From Micromonospora sp. FIMYZ51 (GTDB taxonomy: Bacteria; Actinomycetota; Actinomycetes; Mycobacteriales; Micromonosporaceae), in the NCBI RefSeq assembly GCF_038246755.1, contig NZ_CP134706.1, forward strand, positions 3,224,001 to 3,288,000: DNA of 64,000 bases, in the 5' to 3' direction. Positions within the stretch are counted from its first letter, which is position 1; each line of letters starts with the position of its first letter. The translations under genes and the position numbers were made by a program. This document shows positions 1 through 7,800 of this stretch, in pieces. Under the pieces are notes generated by a model. That model made no database searches. It was given only the letters and a program-made list of their open reading frames with translations, and had not been told where the DNA came from.

Positions 1-198
1 CTGCCCGCCGTGCTCGCGCGGCCAGGTCAACCCGGCGTACCCGGCCTCGTACAGGGCGTGCGCCCACCGCCGCGCGGTGTCGATGTCGGTGGTCTGCGGG
101 ACGAGCGGTTCGTTGTCCCGGGCCGGCACGGTCGAGGCCAGCCAGTCGCGCAACCGGTGCCGGAACCGGGCTTCCTCCGGCGTGTCCCGTAGCTGCAT
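1..198 (-). CDS. Acyl-CoA dehydrogenase, N-terminal fragment (runs off the window)
   Basis: Only the first 66 codons are inside the window, on the minus strand. They start at an ATG with a GGAG Shine-Dalgarno five bases upstream. The translation begins MQLRDTPEEARFRHRL and contains WAHALYEAGYAGLTWPREHG, the N-terminal helical pattern of acyl-CoA dehydrogenases (FAD-dependent alpha,beta-desaturation of acyl-CoA). It diverges from the sulfonate-monooxygenase-like gene over a 116-base gap. Whether it belongs to the biosynthetic island or to fatty-acid catabolism cannot be seen from this fragment. Confidence 0.8.
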   Translation of the reverse strand, partial: MQLRDTPEEARFRHRLRDWLASTVPARDNEPLVPQTTDIDTARRWAHALYEAGYAGLTWPREHGGQ

Positions 199-280
199 GC
201 AGTCTCCACGGTCGTCGTCAGGCGTGATCCAGTCTCGCCAAGAGAACCATGCCAGTCAATGCCGCCGGATGGACGTCGAC

Positions 281-309
281 TTGACAACATCGTTTTACGT
301 CGATGAGAT
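281..309 (+). promoter_or_regulatory. Putative sigma70-type promoter of the SsuD-like gene
   Basis: A perfect TTGACA (281-286) is followed, after 17 bases, by TGAGAT (304-309). The predicted transcription start falls at about 315, which is the GTG of the next gene, and no Shine-Dalgarno is visible before that GTG. This suggests a leaderless mRNA. The -10 match is weak, so this is an inference. Confidence 0.4.
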
Positions 310-314
310 AAGGC

Positions 315-1412
315 GTGGCCGTGCACCTGCATTGGTTTCTGCCGTCCCACAGTGACGGCCGGGCCATCGCCCGGGTCGAGGGGGAGATCGCCCAGGGCAG
401 TGCGCTGGGTGCCCGCCGGGATCCCGACCTCGGCTACCTCACGCAGGTGGCCCAGGCCGCCGATCGGCTCGGCTTCGAGAGCGTGCTGGTGCCGTTCGGG
501 CTGTTCTGCGAGGACCCGTGGCTGGTGACCGCCGCGCTGGCCCAGCAGACCCGGCGGCTCAAGTTCATGATCGCGCTACGGCCGGGGCTGATCTCCCCGA
601 CCCTGGTCGCGCAGCTCTGCGCCAGCACCCAACGCCTGACCGGCAACCGGCTGCTACTAAACGTCGTCACCGGCGGCGACAGCGACGAGCAGCGACGCTA
701 CGGCGACTGGGCCGATCACGGCAGCCGCTACGAGCGGACCGGCGAGCTGTTGACCATCCTGAACGGCACCTGGGACGGCTGCGCGTTCGACTTCGAGGGG
801 GAGCACTACCGGGTGAAGGCGGCACGGGTGATGCGGCCCAGCCCTCGCCCGGCGGTCTTCGTCGGCGGCTCCTCACCGGCCGCCCAACAGGTGGCCGCCC
901 GACACGCCGACACCTACCTGGCCTGGGGCGAGACGCCCGAGCAACTGCGTGCGCTGGTGGCCGACTTCCGGGCCCGTACGGCGGCGTACGGCCGGACGGT
1001 GCCGGTCGGTACGCGGTTCCACGTGATCAGCCGGGACACCGCGGCGGAGGCGTGGGCGGTGGCCGAGCGGATGCTCGCCGGGATGGACCCCGCGATGGTC
1101 GCCGCCGCCCAGTCCCGCTTCGCGCTCAGCGAGTCCGAGGGACAGCGCCGGATGGCGGCGTTGCACGCGGCAAACCCGGGCCGGCTGGAGGTGGCACCCA
1201 ACATCTGGGTCGGCTACAGCCTGCTGCGTCCCGGCGCCGGGGCGGCACTCGTCGGCAGCCACACCGAGGTCGCCGACCGGATCGAGGAGCTGCACGGGCT
1301 CGGCATCGACCACCTCATCCTCTCCGGCCAGCCACACCTGGAGGAGGCGTACTGGTTCGGTGAGGGCGTGCTGCCGATCCTCGCCGCCCGGGGCCTGCTG
1401 CCGGATGGCTGA
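315..1412 (+). CDS. SsuD-like FMNH2-dependent alkanesulfonate monooxygenase (luciferase-like)
   Basis: This 365-residue luciferase-fold monooxygenase is close to SsuD along its whole length. It has the N-terminal HWFLPSHSDG, the CEDPWLV segment with the conserved Cys, LLLNVVTGGD, the substrate-site pattern TRFHVI and the C-terminal GAALVG...PHLEEAYWFGE. SsuD releases sulfite from alkanesulfonates using FMNH2 and O2. No flavin reductase (SsuE) or ABC transporter adjoins it. It overlaps the next methyltransferase gene by eight bases, so it is probably a tailoring enzyme or a sulfur-handling protein of the island rather than a sulfur-starvation gene. SGQPHLEEAY has Gln where I recall Tyr in E. 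coli SsuD, so the substrate may differ. Confidence 0.8.
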   Translation: MAVHLHWFLPSHSDGRAIARVEGEIAQGSALGARRDPDLGYLTQVAQAADRLGFESVLVPFGLFCEDPWLVTAALAQQTRRLKFMIALRPGLISPTLVAQLCASTQRLTGNRLLLNVVTGGDSDEQRRYGDWADHGSRYERTGELLTILNGTWDGCAFDFEGEHYRVKAARVMRPSPRPAVFVGGSSPAAQQVAARHADTYLAWGETPEQLRALVADFRARTAAYGRTVPVGTRFHVISRDTAAEAWAVAERMLAGMDPAMVAAAQSRFALSESEGQRRMAALHAANPGRLEVAPNIWVGYSLLRPGAGAALVGSHTEVADRIEELHGLGIDHLILSGQPHLEEAYWFGEGVLPILAARGLLPDG

Positions 1413-2526
1413 GCCGGGCGGTGAGCGGCCGGTGCCGGCGGGTGGTGGGCGGCCGGCGGCGGCGGGTGGTGGGCGGCCGGCGGCGGCGGGTGGTGAGCGG
1501 CCGGTGCCGCCGGGTGGTGAGCGGTCCGGAGTGGTCGCCGACATCGAGCGGGTGCAGGAGATCGCCGACTACATCGCGCCGCTGGCGCTGCGGATCGCGT
1601 GCACCTACCGGGTGGCCGATTGCCTGATCGGCGGGCCGCGTCCGGTGGCCGAGATCGCCGCCGAGGTCGGGCTGCACGCCGAGACGCTGCGTCGACTGTT
1701 GCGGGTGCTGGCGATGCGGGGTGTGTTCACCGAGCCGGCGCCGGGGGTGTTCGCGCTGACCCCGCTGGCCCAACTGCTGCGCGGCGACCATCCGCTGTCG
1801 CTGCGCGACGCGTACCCGATGGTGGCGGCCGATCTGCACGCCTGGGCCGGGTTGGAGGAGACCGCCCGCACCGGCACGGCCGCGTTCCCGCGCGAGCACG
1901 GCGAGAGCTACTACGCCTACCTGGCCGGTCAGCCGGCGGTCAGCCGGCGGGTGGACGCCTCCGTCGAGGCGCAGAACCGCCTCGTGGTCCGTACCCTGAT
2001 CCGGGCGTACGACTGGGCGAGCTGCGGCACGATCGTGGACCTCGGCGGCGGCACCGGCCTGTTCCTGGCCGCGCTGCTGGCCCGCTTCTCCCGGCTGCGC
2101 GGCATCCTGGTCGACCTGCCGCACGTGGCCGCCGCCGCGCCCCGGGTGCTCGCCGCGCGCGGGGTGTCCGATCGGGTCGTGGTGGTGGCCGGCGACTACT
2201 TCGCCACCATCCCGCCTGGCGAGGACACCTACCTGCTCAAGACCGTGCTGCACGACTGGACCGACGAGCACGCAGGGCGGCTGCTGCGAGCCGTCGCCAT
2301 GGCGATGCGGCCGGACAGTCGGCTGCTGGTGCTGGAGGCGATTCTGCCCGACGGGGACGCCTATCACGTCGGCAAGCTGCTGGACCTGCACTCGCTGGTG
2401 CTGACCGGCGCACCCGACCGCTCCCGCGAGCAGCTCATCGAGCTGCTCCACCAGGCCGGCCTGGAGACCGTCTCGGTGACCCAGACCGCCACCCTCGCCG
2501 TCCTCGCCGCCCGCCGCGCGGTCTAG
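1405..2526 (+). CDS. SAM-dependent O-methyltransferase (dimerisation-domain type)
   Basis: The 373-residue protein has an N-terminal winged-helix dimerisation domain (IADYIAPLALRIACTYRVADCL) and a C-terminal Rossmann methyltransferase domain with motif I IVDLGGGTGLFLAAL and LKTVLHDWTDEHA. This is the plant/actinomycete small-molecule O-methyltransferase family, which methylates phenolic or enolic hydroxyls. It is a paralogue of the gene at 19633. The first 45 residues are a Gly/Pro/Arg octapeptide repeat not seen in the paralogue. A GTG at 1531 would give a more usual N-terminus, so the true start is uncertain. It overlaps the SsuD-like gene by eight bases, and its stop overlaps the stop of the convergent gene. 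Confidence 0.85.
   Translation: MAEPGGERPVPAGGGRPAAAGGGRPAAAGGERPVPPGGERSGVVADIERVQEIADYIAPLALRIACTYRVADCLIGGPRPVAEIAAEVGLHAETLRRLLRVLAMRGVFTEPAPGVFALTPLAQLLRGDHPLSLRDAYPMVAADLHAWAGLEETARTGTAAFPREHGESYYAYLAGQPAVSRRVDASVEAQNRLVVRTLIRAYDWASCGTIVDLGGGTGLFLAALLARFSRLRGILVDLPHVAAAAPRVLAARGVSDRVVVVAGDYFATIPPGEDTYLLKTVLHDWTDEHAGRLLRAVAMAMRPDSRLLVLEAILPDGDAYHVGKLLDLHSLVLTGAPDRSREQLIELLHQAGLETVSVTQTATLAVLAARRAV
1423..1518 (+). repeat. Four 24-bp tandem repeats at the 5' end of the methyltransferase gene
   Basis: There are four direct copies of an eight-codon unit encoding ERPVPAGG, GRPAAAGG, GRPAAAGG and ERPVPPGG. The two inner copies are identical in DNA. They lie between the annotated ATG and the conserved domain, so they encode a disordered extension or are partly untranslated. 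Confidence 0.85.
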
Positions 2527-3671
2527 CGGAGGAGGATGCCGGGGTCGCCACCGGCGAGGGTGGCACCGACGGCGCGCAGGAAGGAGCGGCCGGCCATCAC
2601 GTGCTGGGTGGCGGCCTGGATGTCCCGCAGGCGGGCGGAGAGCGGGTGGCTGGTGTGCACCGACGAGCCACCGGCCAACTCGTACGCCCGGCTGGTCGCC
2701 TGGGCGGCCAGCGTGACCACGGTGTGTGCGCCGGCCCGCAGGGCCGCCCGGGCCAGCGGGGCCGGCTCCCGGTCTGGGTGCCAGGCGGTGGCGACCTGGT
2801 GGGCCAGCAGCGCGCCGGCCGCCTCGCGCCACAGGTAGGCCTCACCGAGCCGGTCCTGGAAGACCGGGTCGTCGGCCAGGCGTACCCGCCCGAACGCCGG
2901 TCGCTTGCCGTCGTGGGCGAGCGCGGCGACGTCGGCGAGCGCGGCGCGGGCGATGCCGAGCGCGACCGCCGCCACGAAGAGTCCACCCTGGTCGCGGGCG
3001 GGTACCCGGTCCAGCACCGGATCCGGTCCGGCCGGCAGCGCGTCGAAGGAGGTGGTCCGGCTGGTCGGGCAGTCGGTCCGGATCACCCGTACGTCGTGGC
3101 TGGCGGTGCCGCGCAGGCCGACGGTGTGCCAGGTGTCGCGTACCTGCACGTCGCCGACGGGCAGCAGGACCAGGCGCAGGCGGGGTACCCCGTCGTCGTC
3201 GACGACCGGCCGGCCCCGCTGCACCACGATGCACTGGAGGTAGACCCAGTCGGCGGTGCTGACGCCGCTGAGAAACGGCCAGTCGCCGGTCACCCGCCAG
3301 TGCTCGTCGTACGCCTCGGCGCGTCCCTTCGGGGCGACCGCGCCGGCCACCACCACGTCCGGACCGGCCTGGTAGACCTCCGCGCACGCCTGCTCCGGGA
3401 AGTAGCGCAGCACCAGGTGGGCCAGGGTGGCCTGGGCCACGAACCAGCCGACCGAGCCGTTGGCGGCGGACACCTCCTCGATCACGTCAAGCGCCTCGGG
3501 CACCGTCAGGTCCGCGCCGCCGTACCGCTTCGGGGTGAGCATGCGCAGACAGCCGGCCTCGCGCAGCGCCGTGACCAGCGGCGTCGGCACGGACCGTTCG
3601 GCGTCCACGGTGCCGGCCGCCGCGGCGATCCGCGGTGCCAGCAGCCGTACCTGGTCGAGGAGGGACGTCAC
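2523..3671 (-). CDS. Acyl-CoA-dehydrogenase-fold flavin-dependent monooxygenase (HsaA/HpaB-like)
   Basis: This is a 382-residue protein of the acyl-CoA dehydrogenase superfamily. It has the N-terminal helical domain (PKRYGGADL, SAANGSVGWFVAQATLAH), a central beta domain (WRVTGDWPFLSGV, LRGTASHDVRV) and the C-terminal type-2 helical domain. This architecture is typical of two-component flavin hydroxylases and N-oxygenases as well as some desaturases. The GTG at 3671 is chosen because GGAGG lies five bases upstream; the GTG at 3677 overlaps that ribosome site. No flavin reductase partner is visible. Its stop codon overlaps the stop of the convergent methyltransferase gene, leaving no room for a terminator. 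The substrate is unknown. Confidence 0.75.
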   Translation of the reverse strand: MTSLLDQVRLLAPRIAAAAGTVDAERSVPTPLVTALREAGCLRMLTPKRYGGADLTVPEALDVIEEVSAANGSVGWFVAQATLAHLVLRYFPEQACAEVYQAGPDVVVAGAVAPKGRAEAYDEHWRVTGDWPFLSGVSTADWVYLQCIVVQRGRPVVDDDGVPRLRLVLLPVGDVQVRDTWHTVGLRGTASHDVRVIRTDCPTSRTTSFDALPAGPDPVLDRVPARDQGGLFVAAVALGIARAALADVAALAHDGKRPAFGRVRLADDPVFQDRLGEAYLWREAAGALLAHQVATAWHPDREPAPLARAALRAGAHTVVTLAAQATSRAYELAGGSSVHTSHPLSARLRDIQAATQHVMAGRSFLRAVGATLAGGDPGILLR

Positions 3672-3791
3672 GGGCACCTCCGGCGCGGCGGTGGCGGCAA
3701 TTGTTTCCGGACTCTAGACCGCGGCGGCGCGGATGACCATCCATTGATACGGGACTATCGTCGTGCGGGATCGCCCCGGTAGCCTCCGGCC

Positions 3792-4763
3792 ATGCCCACG
3801 CTGTGGACAGGTGCGCCGGTCGAGGTGCACATCAGCCCGACCTACGACATCCGGGACGGCCGGGTCGCGGCCCTGTACGAGAGCGCCAAGCTGCGGCAGT
3901 GGAACGCCTCGACGGACGTCGACTGGACCGTGCCGGTGCCCTACGGCAGCGCGCTGCCGGACGACTCGCGCTTCGCCATGGCCTCCTTCGGGGCCTCGCC
4001 GCTGGCCCGGCGCGGACGCGGCATGTGGGACACCTTCCGGTGGGAGTTGCAGACCTGGCTGGTCAGCCAGTTCCTGCACGGCGAGCAGGCGGCCCTGGTG
4101 GTGGCGGCGCGGCTGATCGAGACCGTGCCGGACATCGAGTCGAAGACCTACGCGGCGAGCCAGGCCGCCGACGAGGCCCGGCACGTCGAGGTCTTCTCGC
4201 GCTACCTGCGGGAGTACGCGCCGGAGATCTACCCGGTCACCGCGTCGCTGCGGGAGCTGCTCGACGACATCCTCACCGACTCCCGCTGGGACGTCACCGC
4301 GCTCGGCATGCAGCTCATCGTGGAGGCCCTGGCGATGGCGGCCTTCCGCCTGGCCGACGGCACGTTCCACGACGACCTGATCAAGCAGATCACCCGGCTG
4401 GTCGCCCGGGACGAGGCGCGACACGTGACCTTCGGCGTGCTCACCCTGGACGGCATCTACGCCGACATGACCTCGGCGGAGCGCGCCGACCGCGAGGACA
4501 TGGTGCTGGAGGCGGCGACGTTGATGCGCCGACGGTTTCTCATCGAGGACATCTGGGAGCGCCTGGAGGTGCCCAGGGACGAGGGCGTGCGGTACGCCAG
4601 CACCGATCCGTTGATGGTCACGTACCGGCAGGCGCTGTTCGCCAAGGTCATCTCGGCGCTGCGGCAGGTCGGCCTCTTCACCCCACGGGTACGCGCCGGG
4701 TTGGACGGACTGGGACTGCTCGCCTTCGGTCCACATCGGATCAACGGTTCTGGCCATCGATGA
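3792..4763 (+). CDS. Ferritin-like diiron oxygenase/hydroxylase
   Basis: The 323-residue, mostly helical protein carries two Glu...DEARH signatures (GEQAAL with DEARHVEVF, and VEALAM with DEARHVTFG). These supply the carboxylate and histidine ligands of a ribonucleotide-reductase-R2-like diiron site. The family includes N-oxygenases and hydroxylases acting on carrier-bound or free substrates. It is transcribed toward NRPS1 and divergently from the flavoenzyme, so it is probably a tailoring oxygenase for region A. Substrate and reaction cannot be inferred. A simple ferritin or a structural diiron protein is less likely given the length. Confidence 0.75.
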   Translation: MPTLWTGAPVEVHISPTYDIRDGRVAALYESAKLRQWNASTDVDWTVPVPYGSALPDDSRFAMASFGASPLARRGRGMWDTFRWELQTWLVSQFLHGEQAALVVAARLIETVPDIESKTYAASQAADEARHVEVFSRYLREYAPEIYPVTASLRELLDDILTDSRWDVTALGMQLIVEALAMAAFRLADGTFHDDLIKQITRLVARDEARHVTFGVLTLDGIYADMTSAERADREDMVLEAATLMRRRFLIEDIWERLEVPRDEGVRYASTDPLMVTYRQALFAKVISALRQVGLFTPRVRAGLDGLGLLAFGPHRINGSGHR

Positions 4764-4828
4764 GATCCACTGTTAGGGTGTCGAAAGCCGTCTATGCATG
4801 GCTGCGGCGCATTCAGCGGGAGGAACTG

Positions 4829-4867
4829 ATGACTGCGGGGCGTCGAATCGTGGAGCGGACTGGATGA
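4829..4867 (+). CDS. 12-codon upstream ORF translationally coupled to NRPS1
   Basis: A strong GGGAGGA ribosome site (4818-4824) precedes ATG 4829. The reading frame encodes MTAGRRIVERTG and stops at TGA 4865-4867, overlapping the NRPS1 ATG at 4864 (ATGA). NRPS1 itself has no good Shine-Dalgarno, so ribosomes probably reach it by coupling from this mini-ORF. It may be only a loading device. No regulatory codon run is obvious. An NRPS1 start at ATG 4798 is the alternative. Confidence 0.4.
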   Translation: MTAGRRIVERTG

Positions 4868-7800
4868 CCGCGAGCAGCGCGAACCCCGCCGCCGATCCTG
4901 CCGACATCGACACTCTTCGCGCCGACATCGCCACCCACCTGGCGATCCCGCCGGAGCAGGTGGGTGATCACGACGACCTGCTCTACCTGGGCCTCGACTC
5001 GATCGGCGTGATGCGCCTGGCCAACCGCTGGCGCCGCTACGGCCCGGGGGCGACCTTCGCCGAGCTGATCGAGCGACGCACGCTCGCCGAATGGGCGGCT
5101 CTCGTCTTCGACAAGCCGTCCGCGCCGCCCGCGACCCAGTCGCCCGCAACCGCGCCGCCCGCAACCGCGCCGCCCACGGCCGTTCCGACCACGAGTGCGA
5201 CCGCGCCCGCCCCGGCCACGACCGCGCCGAGTGGCGAGCCGTTCGCGCTCTCCACGATGCAGCACGCGTACTGGGTCGGTCGGGGCGACGGGCAGGTGCT
5301 CGGTGGCGTCGGTGCCCACTTCTACAACGAGTTCGACGGCGCCGGGGTGGACCCGGAGCGCCTCGACCGGGCCTGCCGGGCGCTGACCGCACGGCACGCC
5401 ATGCTGCGGGCCCGGTTCCTCGACGACGGCCGGCAGCAGATCGACCCGGACGGTCGCTGGCCCGGGCTGACCGTGCACGACCTGCGTGCCCTCGACGGCC
5501 CGGAACTGGACCAGCGGCTGGCGGAGATCCGCGACCGCATGTCGCACGCGCGGCTGGCGGTCGAGCGCGGTGAGGTGCTGACCCTCGCCCTGTCGCTGCT
5601 GCCTGGCGGCGCGTGCCGCATCCACCTGCACATCGAGATGCTCGTCGCCGACGCGGAGAGCTTCCGGATCCTGCTGCGCGACCTCGCCCAGCTCTACCGG
5701 CAGGACCAGCCCCTGCCGCCGCTCAACTACGACTACCAGCGGTACCTCACCGACGTCGCGCCCCGGCGGGCAGCCGAACGGGACCGGGTCCGGGACTACT
5801 GGCTGGCCCGGCTCGACACGATGCCGGCCGGGCCGCAACTGCCGCTTTCGGAGCACGCCACCGACGGGCCGGCGTCCATGCGGCGCGGTCACTGGATCGA
5901 CGCCGACGGCTGGCAGACCCTCGGTGGGCACGCCCGGGGGCACGGCCTCACCCTCTCCATCGTGTTCCTGACCGCGTTCGTGGAGGTCCTCGCCGCCTGG
6001 AGCGAACAGCCGAACTTCCTGGTGAACATCCCGCTCTACAACCGCGAGGAGGTGCACCCCGAGGTCGGTGACCTGGTCGGCGACTTCACCAACCTGGTGC
6101 TGCTGGAGGCGGACGCCACCGAGCCGGCGACATTCGTGCAGCGGGCCCGCGCGGTGCAGGAGCGGCTGCGCGCGGACATCCAGCACGCCGCCTTCACCGG
6201 CGTCGACGTGCTGCGCGAGCTGTCCCGGCGGGCCGGCACCCCGGTCCTCGCCCCGGTCGTCTTCACCAGCGCGCTCAGCCTCGGCGAACTCTTCGCCGAC
6301 GACGTACGGCAGTGCTTCGGGCGTCCCGGCTACACCATGTCGCAGACCCCGCAGGTCTGGCTCGACGTGCAGGTCACCGAGCGTGAGGGCGGCCTCTTCG
6401 TCAACTGGGACTCGGCCGAGCGCCAGTTCGCCGACGGGGTGCTGACCGCGATGTTCGCGGCCTACACCGCCCTGCTGGCGCGGCTCACCGACCGGCCGGA
6501 GAGCTGGACCGTACCGGTCGACGGGCTGCTTCCGGCGGCCCAACGGGAGGTACGCCACCGGGTCAACGACACGGCGGCTCCGGTGCCGGCGGACCCGATC
6601 CACGCGCCGGTCTTCGCGCGGGCGGCAAACGAACCTGACGGCCCCGCGCTGCTCTGGGGCGACGACGGCCGGATGAGCCGGGGCGAACTGACGCACCGGG
6701 CCCGGTGCGTCGCGGCGCGACTGGTCGAGCACGGCGTCACCGCCGGTGACCTGGTCGCGGTCTGCCTGCCGAAGGGGCCGGACCAGGTGGTCGCGGTGCT
6801 CGGCGTGCTGGCCGCCGGAGCCACCTACGTGCCGGTCGGTCCGGACCAGCCGGCCCGGCGCCGGGACCGCATCCTCACCGACGCCGGGGTACGCGTCGCC
6901 GTGGCGGCGACCGGCAGCACGCTCCCGGTGCCGGTGGTCGATCCGGCCGCTGCGGTGGCCGCCGGCCGCCCACTCGACCGGCCGGTCGTCCCGGATCCGG
7001 CACAGCCCGCCTACGTCATCTTCACCTCCGGCTCGACCGGCACCCCGAAGGGCGTGGTGGTCAGCCACCGGGCCGCGGCCAACACCATCGAGGCGCTCAA
7101 CAAGCGGTTCGGCATCGGTCCCGCCGACCGGGTGCTCGCGGTGTCGGCGCTCGACTTCGACCTGTCCGTGTACGACATCTTCGGGTTGCTCGGCGCGGGT
7201 GGGGCGGTGGTGCTTGTCGGCGAAACCGAGCGGCGGGCACCCGAGGCGTGGGCGGCACTTGTGCGGCGGCACGGCGTCACGGTCTGGCAGTCCGTGCCCG
7301 CCCTGCTGGACATGCTGCTCACCGTGCCGGCCGACCTCGGCGACTCCCCGCGCCTGGCGATCGTCGGCGGCGACTGGGTCGATCCGCGCCTGCCCGAGCG
7401 GTTCACCGGCCGCTTCCCGGGTGCCCGGTTCGCCGGTCTCGGCGGCACCACCGAGGCGGCGATCCACTCCACCGTCTGCGAGGTGGCCGTGTCGCCCGGC
7501 CACTGGCGCTCGGTGCCGTACGGGGTGCCCCTGCCGAACGTGCGCTGCACGGTGACCGATGTGCGCGGCGACGACCGGCCCGACCTGGTCACCGGTGAGC
7601 TGTGGATCGGCGGTGTCTCGCTTGCCGACGGTTACCTCGGTGACCCGGCCCGTACGGCCAGCCGGTTCGTCACCCGGGCCGGCCAGCGCTGGTACCGCAC
7701 CGGCGACCTGGCCCGCTACTGGCCGGACGGCACCATCGAGGTGCTTGGCCGCACCGACCAGCAGGTGAAGATCCTCGGGCACCGGATCGACCTCGGCGAG

